Numbered from the stretch's first letter, positions 45,244 to 54,771 are shown. The stretch is 64,000 nt of DNA from CAZNPH01 sp964574985 (GCA_964574985.1 CAZNPH010000004.1:62001-126000); one strand, 5' to 3'. The notes: generated from the letters alone by a model not told the origin. Translations and numbers: made by a program.

Positions 45244-46272
45244 ATGACACCGTATGATGTATTGAAAAAAATGCTGGATGACAAGGATTACGTTCCCGAA
45301 ACCCCGCTTTTCCATCCCATTCTCATGCAGTTCGCCGCCAACTACATCGGCAAAACCTATGAGGAATTCATGACCGATTACAGGGTCCTTGTCGAATCGA
45401 ACATGGCATGCCTTGAAGAATTCGGACATGATGCGACCGGACTAATATCCGATCCTTTCAGGGAAACCGCTGCATTCGGTGCAGATATAAAATTTTCGGG
45501 CAATAATTCCCCTTCCTGTGAAAAAATCGTGAAAACAGCCGGAGATATTGAAAAGCTGAACAATCCGGATGTCAGGAATGAAGAAAGAACCCTGGACAGG
45601 ATCAGGGCAGCCGGTTACTACCGTTCGAAACTGGATGGCAGGATCCCTTTGATCGGATGGGTGGAAGGCCCCCTGGCGGAAGCCTGTGACCTTTCCGACA
45701 TAAGCCAGGTTTTGATGAATCTGGTTATGGATCCTGATTACCCCGGAAAACTGATGGAAAAAGCATTGGTTACCGCCAAGGATTTTGCCCGCGCACAGGT
45801 ACAGGAAGGATGTCTGGTCATGGGGGTCGGAGATGCCATATGTTCCCAGATAGACCTGGAAACCTACAAAACATTCGTGTTCCCCCTGCATCAGGAATTG
45901 TTTTCGTATATTCATGAACAGGGAGCATACGTAAAACTGCATATTTGCGGAGACATTACCCATCTTTTGCCTGCCCTGAAAAACACGGGAACAGATATAC
46001 TGGACCTGGACTGGATGGTGGATATGGCAGGAGCGCATGACATAGTCGGCCCTGAGATGATCCTGTGCGGCAATCTTGATCCGGTCAGTTGCATCCAGGA
46101 ACTCCCCGAAAACCGGGTATATAATGAATCCGTCAAGCTGCTGGACCGGGAAAAAGGCAAAAGGTTTATCTTCAGCGGCGGATGTGAAATCACAGCCAAA
46201 ACGCCCTATAATAATTTGAAAGCCATGCAAAAAGCATGTCATCGACATGAATCAACCCATGAACCGGAATAG
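45244..46272 (+). CDS. UroD-family methyltransferase (MtaA/CmuA-like)
   Basis: This is a 342-residue TIM barrel of the uroporphyrinogen decarboxylase superfamily, in the branch that moves methyl groups to or from corrinoids. The zinc-binding residues expected for MtaA/CmuA types are visible: H233 and C235 in LHICGD, and C314 in FSGGCEI. WVEGPLAEACDLSDI and CGNLDPV are also typical. No N-terminal decarboxylase arginines (FxRxR) are seen, so it is not HemE. It is the first gene of a five-gene cluster with corrinoid protein and homocysteine methyltransferase, divergent from the arabinose operon. The methyl donor is unknown. Confidence 0.85.
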   Translation: MTPYDVLKKMLDDKDYVPETPLFHPILMQFAANYIGKTYEEFMTDYRVLVESNMACLEEFGHDATGLISDPFRETAAFGADIKFSGNNSPSCEKIVKTAGDIEKLNNPDVRNEERTLDRIRAAGYYRSKLDGRIPLIGWVEGPLAEACDLSDISQVLMNLVMDPDYPGKLMEKALVTAKDFARAQVQEGCLVMGVGDAICSQIDLETYKTFVFPLHQELFSYIHEQGAYVKLHICGDITHLLPALKNTGTDILDLDWMVDMAGAHDIVGPEMILCGNLDPVSCIQELPENRVYNESVKLLDREKGKRFIFSGGCEITAKTPYNNLKAMQKACHRHESTHEPE

Positions 46273-46343
46273 CCCGGGTCATTTGCATTCTTGAAAAAAG
46301 CATTATTTTAGCAGGTGTTTACATTTTTTTTCATAAACCGGTG

Positions 46344-46357
46344 ATTTGTCAACAAAT
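46344..46357. promoter_or_regulatory. Perfect palindrome upstream of the corrinoid protein gene
   Basis: ATTTGT and ACAAAT (46344-46349, 46352-46357) flank a CA centre, 27 bp upstream of the ATG at 46385, in a 112-bp spacer. It is long enough for an operator half-site pair. No cobalamin or SAM riboswitch features are visible in this spacer. Confidence 0.35.
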
Positions 46358-46384
46358 ACATTATAACAAATAAAATTTCAGATT

Positions 46385-47053
46385 ATGAGCGATGTTCTAA
46401 AACAAATTGCACATTGTGTTGAATTCGGGAAGATCAACAAGGCATCCCCCTATCCGCCTGATATGAAAGATCAGGAAGGGGCGGATGAATTGACCAAAAA
46501 GGCCCTTGACCGGGGCATCGGTGCAAGTGAGATACTGAATGACGGACTGATGCCGGGCATGGAAAAAGTCGGCATCAAATTCAGGGACAACAAGATATTT
46601 GTTCCCCAGGTGCTGATGTCGGCCAAAGCCATGGACAGTGCAATGGAACACCTGAAACCATATTTCCAGTCCGGCGAAGTCAAGAGGAAAGGCACATTCA
46701 TCATCGGCACCGTGGCCGGGGACCTGCATGACATTGGAAAAAACCTGGTGGCCATGATCATTGAGGGCGCAGGATGGGAAGTTGTGGATCTCGGTGTGGA
46801 TGTCAAGGCAGATAAATTCGTTGAAACCATTGAAAAACATCCCGATGCCGTAATCGGCCTGTCGGCCATGCTAACCACCACAATGGTCAACATGGAAAAC
46901 ATCGTAAAGACCATAAAGGAGAAATTTCCCAATCAGGTGATCCTGATCGGGGGTGCACCCCTTACCGATGATTTCAAAAACGATATCGGTGCAGATTATT
47001 ATTCGCCGGATCCTCAGGGTGCGGTTGAATACATCAACAAACTGGCATCATAA
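46385..47053 (+). CDS. Free-standing corrinoid (B12-binding) methyltransferase protein
   Basis: This is a 222-residue methyl carrier like MtaC/MttC. The N-terminal helical cap domain (about 1-95) has LNDGLMPGMEKVGIKF and the IFVPQVLMSAKAMD motif. The Rossmann-like B12 domain carries the base-off cobalamin motif DLHDIGKN (D113, H115 as lower axial ligand, G118), followed by SAMLTTTMVNM and VILIGGAPLT. It shuttles the methyl group on cobalt between the UroD-type and homocysteine methyltransferases encoded beside it. It precedes the second UroD-family gene by 11 bp. Confidence 0.95.
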   Translation: MSDVLKQIAHCVEFGKINKASPYPPDMKDQEGADELTKKALDRGIGASEILNDGLMPGMEKVGIKFRDNKIFVPQVLMSAKAMDSAMEHLKPYFQSGEVKRKGTFIIGTVAGDLHDIGKNLVAMIIEGAGWEVVDLGVDVKADKFVETIEKHPDAVIGLSAMLTTTMVNMENIVKTIKEKFPNQVILIGGAPLTDDFKNDIGADYYSPDPQGAVEYINKLAS

Positions 47054-47064
47054 TAACCGAACCC

Positions 47065-48324
47065 ATGACCTCAAGGGAAAGAATCATCGAGACACTGAAC
47101 CACAGGGAACCGGACAATACCCCCCTTGATCTGGGCAGCACCCCGGTAACCGGCATGCAGGTAAGCAGTGTTTATTTGTTAAGGCAGAGCCTGGAACTGG
47201 ATCCTCCGGGAACCCCTGTCAAGGTCATCGAACCTTTTCAGATGCTCGGCGAGATCAAACCCGACCTGATGGATGTCCTGGGAGTAGACGTAATTGGCCT
47301 GGGGTCAGAAACGAATATGTTCGGTTTCAAAAACGAAAACTGGAAGGAGTGGAAACTGTTCGACGGAATTCCCGTGCTGGTGCCTGAAAAATTCAATACC
47401 GAACCTGACGAAAACGGAAACATACCCATGTATGCCCAGGGGGATCCCTCATACCCCCCATGTGCCGTCATGCCTGCCGGAGGGTATTATTTCGATGCGG
47501 TAAACCGCCAGAAGCCCGGTGATCTGCAAAATCCTGATCCGGAAGACAATCTGGAAGAATTCACCCCTGTCACCGATGACGACCTGAAATATTACAGACA
47601 GGAATCAGAACGTTTGTTCAATTCAACCGGCAAAGCCATAATCGGAAATTTCGGAGGTACGGGATTCGGGGACATTGCCCTGGTTCCGGCCATGCAACTG
47701 AAGGATCCCGGAGGGATCAGGGGAGTTGAAGAATGGTATATGCAAACAGTTGCCGATCCTTCCTATGTAAGAAGAGTTTTTGAAAAACAATGTGAAATTG
47801 CCCTGGACAACCTCAACAGGATCCATGAAGCCGTTGGGAACAGGATACAGGTTGTTTTTATCACCGGAACAGATTTCGGTTCACAGAACGGTCCCTTTAT
47901 CGACCCTGCATCATACCGGGATTTGTATATGCCTTTTCATACCATGATCAATGACTGGGTCCACCGGAACACAAACTGGAAAACATTTATTCATTCCTGC
48001 GGATCCGTAAATGCTTTCATACCTGATTTTATTGAAGCCGGATTCGATATCCTCAATCCCGTCCAATGGTACACCCGTGATATGGACCCTGCCATGCTCA
48101 AATCAAATTACGGAGACCGGCTTACTTTTTGGGGAGGCGGGATCAATACCCAGAAAACGCTTCCACTGGGCACACCCGGAGAGGTTGCAGAAGAGGTCAA
48201 GAGGAATATTGAGGTCTTCGGAGCAGGCGGAGGATTTGTTTTTAACACTGTCCATAACGTACAATCCAGGGTTCCTGTCGGGAACCTCATGGCGCTGTAC
48301 GACACTTTCAGCAAATACAGATAA
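47065..48324 (+). CDS. Second UroD-family protein, different subfamily
   Basis: This is a 419-residue uroporphyrinogen decarboxylase-superfamily protein, with the opening MTSRERIIETLNHREPDNTPLDLGS typical of corrinoid-linked members. It has FIHSCGS (H-x-C-G as possible metal ligands) but lacks the third cysteine seen in the first UroD gene; the equivalent place reads FWGGGINTQ. It ends with GGGFVFNTVHNVQSRVP. A methyltransferase that demethylates a small substrate onto the corrinoid protein is likely, with the first UroD gene playing another part. It lies 5 bp before the homocysteine methyltransferase gene. Confidence 0.83.
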   Translation: MTSRERIIETLNHREPDNTPLDLGSTPVTGMQVSSVYLLRQSLELDPPGTPVKVIEPFQMLGEIKPDLMDVLGVDVIGLGSETNMFGFKNENWKEWKLFDGIPVLVPEKFNTEPDENGNIPMYAQGDPSYPPCAVMPAGGYYFDAVNRQKPGDLQNPDPEDNLEEFTPVTDDDLKYYRQESERLFNSTGKAIIGNFGGTGFGDIALVPAMQLKDPGGIRGVEEWYMQTVADPSYVRRVFEKQCEIALDNLNRIHEAVGNRIQVVFITGTDFGSQNGPFIDPASYRDLYMPFHTMINDWVHRNTNWKTFIHSCGSVNAFIPDFIEAGFDILNPVQWYTRDMDPAMLKSNYGDRLTFWGGGINTQKTLPLGTPGEVAEEVKRNIEVFGAGGGFVFNTVHNVQSRVPVGNLMALYDTFSKYR

Positions 48325-48329
48325 CAGAA

Positions 48330-49223
48330 ATGAGGCAACTGACTGAAGAGATCAAAGAAAAAAAGATCATGATCTCCGACGGAGCCTGGGGCACCATGCT
48401 GATCAAAAAGGGCCTCGATCCCGGAGCATGCCCTGAAAGCTGGAACATACAGCATCCTGACAAAGTTCAGGCCATTGCCGAAGCCTATCTCAGAGCCGGT
48501 GCAAATATGGTCGAAACCAATTCTTTCGGCGGGTCCAGAATCAAACTGCAAAACCATGGCCTGCATGAACAAGTGGAAGAGATCAACCAGACAGCGGCCA
48601 GATTGTCCCGTTTGGCCGCGGGCCCTGACCGGCACGTGCTGGGATCGGTCGGTCCCACCGGTAAAATCCTTTTAACCGGCGAAACTTCTCCCGAAGAACT
48701 TTACGATATTTTTCGCGAACAGGTCACTGCCCTTGAAAAAGGGGGCGCCGACGTGATCATTGTAGAAACCATGTCGGATCTTGAAGAGGCCGGAATCGCC
48801 ATCCGGGCTGCAAAAGAAAATACATTGTGCGAAGTGGTCTGTACCATGACCTTTGAAATCACCCGATCGGGAGATTTCCGCACCATCATGGGCATTTCCC
48901 CTGCTGAGATTCCTGAAATGCTCAGGGAAGCAGGTGCAGATATCATCGGTTCAAATTGCGGGAACGGTACGGAACAAATGCTCTCCATACTTCGTGAACT
49001 CAGGAGTGCAGATCCTGATATACCCGTTATGATCCAGCCCAATGCAGGTGTTCCAAAATATGAAAAAGGTGAAACGGTTTATTCAGAAACACCTGCAATG
49101 ATGGCATCTTTTATGCCGGATATGATCAGGAATGGTGTCAGCATACTGGGTGGCTGTTGCGGAACCACACCCGGGCACATCGAAAAAATTGCCGAAGCGG
49201 TCAACAAGGAATTTCATGGATGA
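48330..49223 (+). CDS. Homocysteine S-methyltransferase (MetH N-terminal domain type)
   Basis: This is a 297-residue TIM barrel matching only the first module of cobalamin-dependent methionine synthase. DGAWGTML at the start, NMVETNSFGG, and the zinc-binding cysteines in IGSNCGNG and ILGGCCGTTPGH are all present. It would transfer a methyl group to homocysteine, giving methionine. The folate, B12 and activation modules of MetH are absent from this polypeptide; the B12 and activation modules are encoded separately on either side. No folate-binding (pterin) protein is in the cluster. Confidence 0.93.
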   Translation: MRQLTEEIKEKKIMISDGAWGTMLIKKGLDPGACPESWNIQHPDKVQAIAEAYLRAGANMVETNSFGGSRIKLQNHGLHEQVEEINQTAARLSRLAAGPDRHVLGSVGPTGKILLTGETSPEELYDIFREQVTALEKGGADVIIVETMSDLEEAGIAIRAAKENTLCEVVCTMTFEITRSGDFRTIMGISPAEIPEMLREAGADIIGSNCGNGTEQMLSILRELRSADPDIPVMIQPNAGVPKYEKGETVYSETPAMMASFMPDMIRNGVSILGGCCGTTPGHIEKIAEAVNKEFHG

Positions 49224-49926
49224 ACAGGCAAAATTCGATTTTTCCTTCCGGGAAATGCACATTGGCCCGGAACATATTGAATCATTGATGGGATATTCAC
49301 CCGGATCTTCGCTGGATCCTGTACCCGGACTGATTAAGAAGGTACTTGAAAAAGCACCGGGGAAAACCGATATCTGCGCAGAATACAGGATACTGCCTTC
49401 CCGCTGCAGGAACAAAAAAAATGAACTTGAGATCGGGGGTAAGGTTTTCAGGGTAGGCCCCACAGTTTTCCGTTGTCTTGACGGATCCCGATATGCTGCC
49501 CTTTTACTATGTACAGCAGGAAAAGACATTGAACGCTGGTCAAAAGAGTTAATTACAGCGGGGGAGGCTCTGTACGGATACATCGTCGACCTGCTGGGCA
49601 GTGTGATCGTGGAAACGGCCTGTGAAAGAATCCTTTCCCGCCTGGAAACGGAAATGAACAACCGGGGCATGAACATCAGCCATCCATACAGTCCTGGTTA
49701 CTGTGGCTGGCCTGTGGATGACCAGCAACAACTTTTCTCCTTTTTTCCCCATCCGTACACCGGGATTCAGTTATCGGAATCCTCTCTGATGTATCCCGTA
49801 AAATCCATAAGCGCTGTTGCAGGTATAGGGGAGCATATGCAAAAGGGAGAATATGCCTGCCAGTTGTGTGATGCCAGGAATTGCCCTTACCGTGACAAAA
49901 GAATAATAAAAACACAGCCGGCCTGA
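49216..49926 (+). CDS. MetH-reactivation-domain-like protein
   Basis: This is a 236-residue protein resembling the C-terminal activation domain of methionine synthase, which binds S-adenosylmethionine and methylates oxidised cob(II)alamin. The diagnostic region is PYSPGYCGWPVDDQQQLF. The C-terminal SISAVAGIG and cysteine cluster (CQLCDARNCPYR) are typical of free-standing versions in corrinoid gene clusters. The ATG at 49216 overlaps the homocysteine methyltransferase stop by 8 bp. Its job is presumably reactivation of the corrinoid protein of this cluster. Confidence 0.85.
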   Translation: MDEQAKFDFSFREMHIGPEHIESLMGYSPGSSLDPVPGLIKKVLEKAPGKTDICAEYRILPSRCRNKKNELEIGGKVFRVGPTVFRCLDGSRYAALLLCTAGKDIERWSKELITAGEALYGYIVDLLGSVIVETACERILSRLETEMNNRGMNISHPYSPGYCGWPVDDQQQLFSFFPHPYTGIQLSESSLMYPVKSISAVAGIGEHMQKGEYACQLCDARNCPYRDKRIIKTQPA

Positions 49927-49993
49927 CCTTCATTGCATGAATTTTGATACAGAATATGCCGGTAAAACATTTATACCAGTAAATCAAATAAAA

Positions 49994-50482
49994 ATGAAAA
50001 GATTCAGATTTATTATCGTTGTTTTCTTCCTTTTCCCTGCACCGTTCATCAATGACACAGCTGCTCAGGATTATCTGACCGGACTGGGATTGCGGGGCGG
50101 ACTGTCAAATGGCATTACCGTAAAACACTTCATCAATGAAAGGGATGCGGTCGAGGGCATTTTAACCACACGATGGCAGGGATTCAAGATCACGGGCATG
50201 CTGGAACGACATATGGTCGCTTTTGACACGGACGGACTTTTTTTCTTTTATGGTGCAGGTGCCCACATAGGCTTCTGGAGCGGATATGATGACCATCCCT
50301 GGTTTGATAACACCGATACCCATTCTGTATTGGGGATCGACGGGGTGATCGGATTAGAGTATGTATTTGCAGAAATTCCTGTTTCCCTCGGGCTTGACTG
50401 GAAACCCGAATTCAATCTGATCGGTTATACAGGATTCGCGGCAGATGAATTCGCACTTTCCGTGCGGTATCTTTTCCGGTAG
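49994..50482 (+). CDS. Small outer-membrane beta-barrel-like protein
   Basis: This is a 162-residue protein with a signal peptide (about 1-22). It is made of alternating hydrophobic/polar strands (GLGLRGGLSNGITVK, YFYGAGAHIGFW, LGIDGVIGLEYVF) and ends in the terminal aromatic pattern SVRYLFR, as expected of an eight-stranded barrel. The ATG at 49994 creates the signal peptide. It is convergent with the propeller protein gene, 3 bp away. Function unknown. Confidence 0.7.
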   Translation: MKRFRFIIVVFFLFPAPFINDTAAQDYLTGLGLRGGLSNGITVKHFINERDAVEGILTTRWQGFKITGMLERHMVAFDTDGLFFFYGAGAHIGFWSGYDDHPWFDNTDTHSVLGIDGVIGLEYVFAEIPVSLGLDWKPEFNLIGYTGFAADEFALSVRYLFR

Positions 50483-50485
50483 CAA

Positions 50486-53272
50486 TCATTGGCGGTATGT
50501 TTCTATAATACTGAACACACCGGCGGGGACGGTCAATTCAAGCCGCCCGTTTTCAACATGCAGCCCTTCGCCGGACAAAAGATCCATGGCCTGCAATCCG
50601 GGTTCCATCTGAAAATGGACGACCACTTTGCGGTCAGCCGGATCCAGCCAGCCCGGATCGACCAGGTAAAGGCGGTACTTGCCCTCTCCTGCCCGAAGCA
50701 CCTGCATGAATGCATGACCTTCCAGGCGGAAGGGCAATTTCCCGGCGGCTTTCCCGAATGACCTGCGTAAAGAATCCGCTGCTTCTGTCCCGGTAAGTTT
50801 TCGGCCTCCTTCCCTCCAGATGTATATCCCGTCGGTATGCCACCATTCATCGATCCCCGGAATACTTGCAAGATCGGCATGCACAGGAACAAAAACCGGT
50901 AATCCGTAAGGTGCGGCAGGGACATGATATCCGAATTGCCGTTTTTTGTTCATCAGCACATGCTGCAGGGCATGTCCGGGTGTTTCGGTCATTCCCCACA
51001 GGCAACCGTTGTGCGGGATCACGGCGTTGTGAAGTTCCGGATCATCCTCCCACAATTCGGGCCTGTGTCCGTTGTGTGCATCCACCAGCCATTTTGGAGA
51101 CGGTTCATGTACCGCAAATCCGATCGGCGAATAACCCATAAAATCTTCCGGCACAGGAGTAAATACCAGACCTTTCCCTATCATGTGGTAGAAGATCTCC
51201 GAACATTCCTTTCCCAGGGCAGAAAATGTATATGAACCGTCCTCTTTGTATACTTCAAAAAGCCTGGCATGGAACATGGTCATCCCGGTGGTGGAATGAG
51301 CTACCATCCGGCGCAGGTGGGGATGGCCGATCCTTGGATTCTCCCACTGGTGAAAGCGGTTGAAACTGAAATGATCCGCCTGCACCGACACTTCGTTGTC
51401 CTTCACCAAACCGGCCAGCATGAGTCCGGCCCGGCCCAGAAGGTTCATTTCAGGGCATCTCGAATTGGCATCGTCCGTGGTCATCCCGATCACTTTTTTC
51501 CGCTCCCCGGAAAAAAGACTGGAATATACTTCTTTGATCGCCGGAACATCCATCCACCAGAGATTCTTGTTCATGGTTACGCATTTTTTGTATCCATATT
51601 TCACACACAGATCGGCAAGCGGACCAAAATAATATTTGAAATACCTGGGAATGAGTTCAATCTGTTCATCCTCAGAAGTGACAAATCCCAGGCAATACTC
51701 CGGTGCCGCCTGCAGGATCTTTTCAGCGGTTTCCAGGGTGACAAAAGGAGTACATGAATGCCCGACATTGAATAAGGTTGGTATCTTGTTTTCTTCGATC
51801 CAGCGGGCACGTTCCACAATTTCATCAACGGTTTGCGTTCCTCCCATGGCATCAAGTTCCCAACGCCACCGGAACCATGGCTCCCCACGCTCATCCAGTG
51901 GAGGTTCAGGTTCGATGACCTTCATGGTTATATAGGGTTTCAGATTATCGTAGGGAAAACGTTCCTGAAACCAGGTCAGGAAAGATCTGTACTCCTCATA
52001 GGATTCTTTGGTATCATCTATCCTGATCCTCAACCGGATCCATACATTGCTCCGGGGCTGCCGGTCACCGGGCTGATAAGCCATTGCCTGCCGCCTGATC
52101 TGTTCAATGTTATTTTCTATGTTTCTGATCTTTCCCTGCCAGTCCAGGGCAAGTACCCTGTCACGAATGTCCTCATCATATGACAATCTGTATACATGCC
52201 GGTCACCATTGGGTGCCGAGCCCAGGAAAATTTCCCTTCCTTTGATGAATACATCTGAAAATCCCAGCTTCGAATTCGCCTCATGCAATTTTAATCCGTC
52301 CATGGAAAAAATTCTTATCATGCCGCCAGCAGCGGATACCACTTCCTTCCCGGGAACAGACCGGTCAACATCACCGGCTTTTACGAACGCGGTACTATAG
52401 AATTCATTATAGGTACCATCATTGTGACCAAAAAAATCCAGCCGGTCTGAGATCCACAACGGATTGCATTCCCTGTCCGTAACCATAACAGACTGCCGGT
52501 TCCGGTAGGTATCCCCCATGATGATCTCCGGGAATCCGTCCCCATCCAGATCAACGATATCAAGGGAATAGGGACAAAATACATTGGACGGATTTTCCCA
52601 GTTTCTGAATTCTTCGCCGGGAGGCTTGATGGTTTTTTCCCACACAATACCCCATGATCCTTCCGTAAACTTTGCCAGTGTGGCTTCTGCCTTGTTGGCA
52701 ACGATCAATACTTCATCTCCTTCTTCCCGGTCAAAATCATCCACACCCAAACGGGAAACAACCCTTTCCACTTTACCGTATTTTGATATCTGCTTCCCGC
52801 CGGCATCCAGCAGGTATACATACCGGTCAATGCCGCCACAGACCACTTCATTTCCCTTTGCTCCGGCAATGTCTCCGGCAGCCACCGCGAACAAAGGTAG
52901 TTCTGATTGAAAACTCCAGAGATTCATTCCTGTACTGCTCACCGCATGAAGTGTCCCGGAAGCAGTGGGCACAAGAAACTCCATGGTGCCGTCCAGGTCC
53001 AGGTCAATACTTTTCAGATCAAAGGGGAAGGATTCCAGATCATATTCCCAGAGCATCCTGCCGGCCATGTCCTGGCAACGCAAATATCCGTCCCAGGTAG
53101 CGTATACAAGCTCATTTCCCGCATATTCATCTACATCATGAACAAGAATATGCCAGGCTGATCCCTTCACAGGAATATAGGGTCCCTGTGGTTTCGGTCC
53201 CTGATCACAGGAAAAAAGCAAAAAGGCAAGGGTTGCCATGATCATCTTTTTCAACAATGTGTATTTTTTCAT
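50486..53272 (-). CDS. Large propeller lipoprotein, lambda-carrageenase (GH150)-like
   Basis: This is a 928-residue protein with lipoprotein signal LLFSC. The first ~370 residues look like a beta-propeller with FG-GAP/integrin-like DxDxDG turns (DLDLDGTMEFLV, DIVDLDGDGFPEII). The C-terminal ~550 residues contain ELDAMGGTQTVDEI, TPTLFNVGHSCTPF-like, GMTTDDANSRCPEMNLLGRAGLMLAG and VPVHADLASIPGIDEWWHTDG. Size and the propeller-plus-large-domain plan match lambda-carrageenase CglA, and I remember similar stretches there, but no alignment was made. It follows a GPH sugar transporter by 53 bp. Confidence 0.5.
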   Translation of the reverse strand: MKKYTLLKKMIMATLAFLLFSCDQGPKPQGPYIPVKGSAWHILVHDVDEYAGNELVYATWDGYLRCQDMAGRMLWEYDLESFPFDLKSIDLDLDGTMEFLVPTASGTLHAVSSTGMNLWSFQSELPLFAVAAGDIAGAKGNEVVCGGIDRYVYLLDAGGKQISKYGKVERVVSRLGVDDFDREEGDEVLIVANKAEATLAKFTEGSWGIVWEKTIKPPGEEFRNWENPSNVFCPYSLDIVDLDGDGFPEIIMGDTYRNRQSVMVTDRECNPLWISDRLDFFGHNDGTYNEFYSTAFVKAGDVDRSVPGKEVVSAAGGMIRIFSMDGLKLHEANSKLGFSDVFIKGREIFLGSAPNGDRHVYRLSYDEDIRDRVLALDWQGKIRNIENNIEQIRRQAMAYQPGDRQPRSNVWIRLRIRIDDTKESYEEYRSFLTWFQERFPYDNLKPYITMKVIEPEPPLDERGEPWFRWRWELDAMGGTQTVDEIVERARWIEENKIPTLFNVGHSCTPFVTLETAEKILQAAPEYCLGFVTSEDEQIELIPRYFKYYFGPLADLCVKYGYKKCVTMNKNLWWMDVPAIKEVYSSLFSGERKKVIGMTTDDANSRCPEMNLLGRAGLMLAGLVKDNEVSVQADHFSFNRFHQWENPRIGHPHLRRMVAHSTTGMTMFHARLFEVYKEDGSYTFSALGKECSEIFYHMIGKGLVFTPVPEDFMGYSPIGFAVHEPSPKWLVDAHNGHRPELWEDDPELHNAVIPHNGCLWGMTETPGHALQHVLMNKKRQFGYHVPAAPYGLPVFVPVHADLASIPGIDEWWHTDGIYIWREGGRKLTGTEAADSLRRSFGKAAGKLPFRLEGHAFMQVLRAGEGKYRLYLVDPGWLDPADRKVVVHFQMEPGLQAMDLLSGEGLHVENGRLELTVPAGVFSIIETYRQ

Positions 53273-53325
53273 AAGTTTTGAATTTTAAAAAATAGAATTA
53301 AGCTAAACATAATTTATTTTCCATA

Positions 53326-54711
53326 TTATTTTGAAGAACCGGTTTTTAAATGATCCCTGATTCCCTGCACGATCTTTCGTTCCCTGAATCCCAGAAAGAA
53401 GACTCCGGCAAGCGTACACAGAACGAACCCCGCGAGTCCGTTCAGCCGGATACCCATGTCATCTCCGGGATCCTTGCCCCAGAGGGTAAAAGTGGCAAAA
53501 AGCATGATCCCCGCCGTCATCCCGAGCTTATAGAAAAATGTCCTGACGGCGAAATACATTCCTTCTTTGTTCTGTCCGGTCTGGATTCCGTCCAGCTGAG
53601 CCACCTCAGAGATGATCGCGTAGGGCAATATCCCCAGAAAAGCTGCAGGAACGGCTGCAACCATTGCAAGCAGATAGATCTGAGCCGGTGGGGAAATATT
53701 GAACCTCCCCAGATTGAATATGCCCAGGAAAACCACTCCAAGCAAGATCAGTGATCCGGAAATCAGGTATTTTTTGAGTACCCGGTGGGCCAACTCCAGA
53801 ACCAGAGGGTAAAAAAGCAAAGAAACAACCACCAGAACGCCAAACACCTTGCTTCCGACAGATTCAGGCAGACCCAGCAACACCTTGATATAATACAGCA
53901 TTCCACTGGAAATGATGGCCAGGGCCATGAAATAGGCAAAATCTGCAAACAGGAACAATCTGAAGTTCCGGTTCCATAATGTGTGTTTTAAAGAAGTAAA
54001 AATATTCACGTTAGAAGGGCTGCTCCGGGTATATGCTTTTTCATCAATGGCATAGGCCGGGATCAGCATAAAAACAGCAGCAAGAAGAGCCAAAAGGACG
54101 ATGGCCGTCTGGAATGAATGGATCCTGTGGCTGAGACCCGCTATGTCCTCCACTATATCAGCCAGAAGGGGTGTTTGTGCAGCCAAAATAATGCCTCCGA
54201 TATATGCAAGAGAAAGCGCTGTGGAAAACTTTAATTTTTCTGATTCGGTATGAGCCAGCTCCGGCATCAGTGCGTTGAAAGGGATCATATATATGGTCAG
54301 GGCCAGATAAAAAAGAGTCACGGTAACGATCAGCCAGATGATATTGGCATCGGATTCATACGTTTTCATGGGTATGAATATGGCTGCAAGAAAAACAAAG
54401 GAAGGAACGAACCCTAACCGCATAAAGGGAATCCTTCTTCCTCTGGGGTATCTGGCTCTGTCTGATAACCAGGCGATCAGCGGATCGGTTACCGCATCGA
54501 ATAAACGTCCGCCCGCAGCGATCAGGGCAATGATGTTGATGATGCCAAAAAACGTGGTTTGGGGGATCAGGGGATTCAGGCCGGAATTGGAAGGAGGAAG
54601 GTAAAAATAGATCAGCATCACGGAAAGAATGTTGATCATGATCGACCATCCTGCCATCCCCAGACTGTATGAGACCAGCTTTCTGAAAGGCATTTTGGGA
54701 ATATAATCCAT
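53326..54711 (-). CDS. GPH-family sugar:cation symporter (MelB-like)
   Basis: This is a 461-residue permease with 12 predicted helices. The GPH (glycoside-pentoside-hexuronide) signature is clear: RLFDAVTDPLIAWLSDR in helix 2/loop and GRRIPFMRLGF after it, with ALMPELAHTE in the central region. These carriers import oligosaccharides or uronides with Na+ or H+. It is the first gene of a two-gene operon with the propeller protein and is divergent from the carotenoid operon. Confidence 0.88.
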   Translation of the reverse strand: MDYIPKMPFRKLVSYSLGMAGWSIMINILSVMLIYFYLPPSNSGLNPLIPQTTFFGIINIIALIAAGGRLFDAVTDPLIAWLSDRARYPRGRRIPFMRLGFVPSFVFLAAIFIPMKTYESDANIIWLIVTVTLFYLALTIYMIPFNALMPELAHTESEKLKFSTALSLAYIGGIILAAQTPLLADIVEDIAGLSHRIHSFQTAIVLLALLAAVFMLIPAYAIDEKAYTRSSPSNVNIFTSLKHTLWNRNFRLFLFADFAYFMALAIISSGMLYYIKVLLGLPESVGSKVFGVLVVVSLLFYPLVLELAHRVLKKYLISGSLILLGVVFLGIFNLGRFNISPPAQIYLLAMVAAVPAAFLGILPYAIISEVAQLDGIQTGQNKEGMYFAVRTFFYKLGMTAGIMLFATFTLWGKDPGDDMGIRLNGLAGFVLCTLAGVFFLGFRERKIVQGIRDHLKTGSSK

Positions 54712-54771
54712 AATATCCGTAAAGTTACTTTTTCATGAGAAAATATTATTGTTAAATAAAAATTATTGGCC

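Noticed and set aside
45442..46248. 268-codon minus-strand open frame
   Set aside because: Antisense to the first UroD-family gene, no recognisable domain.
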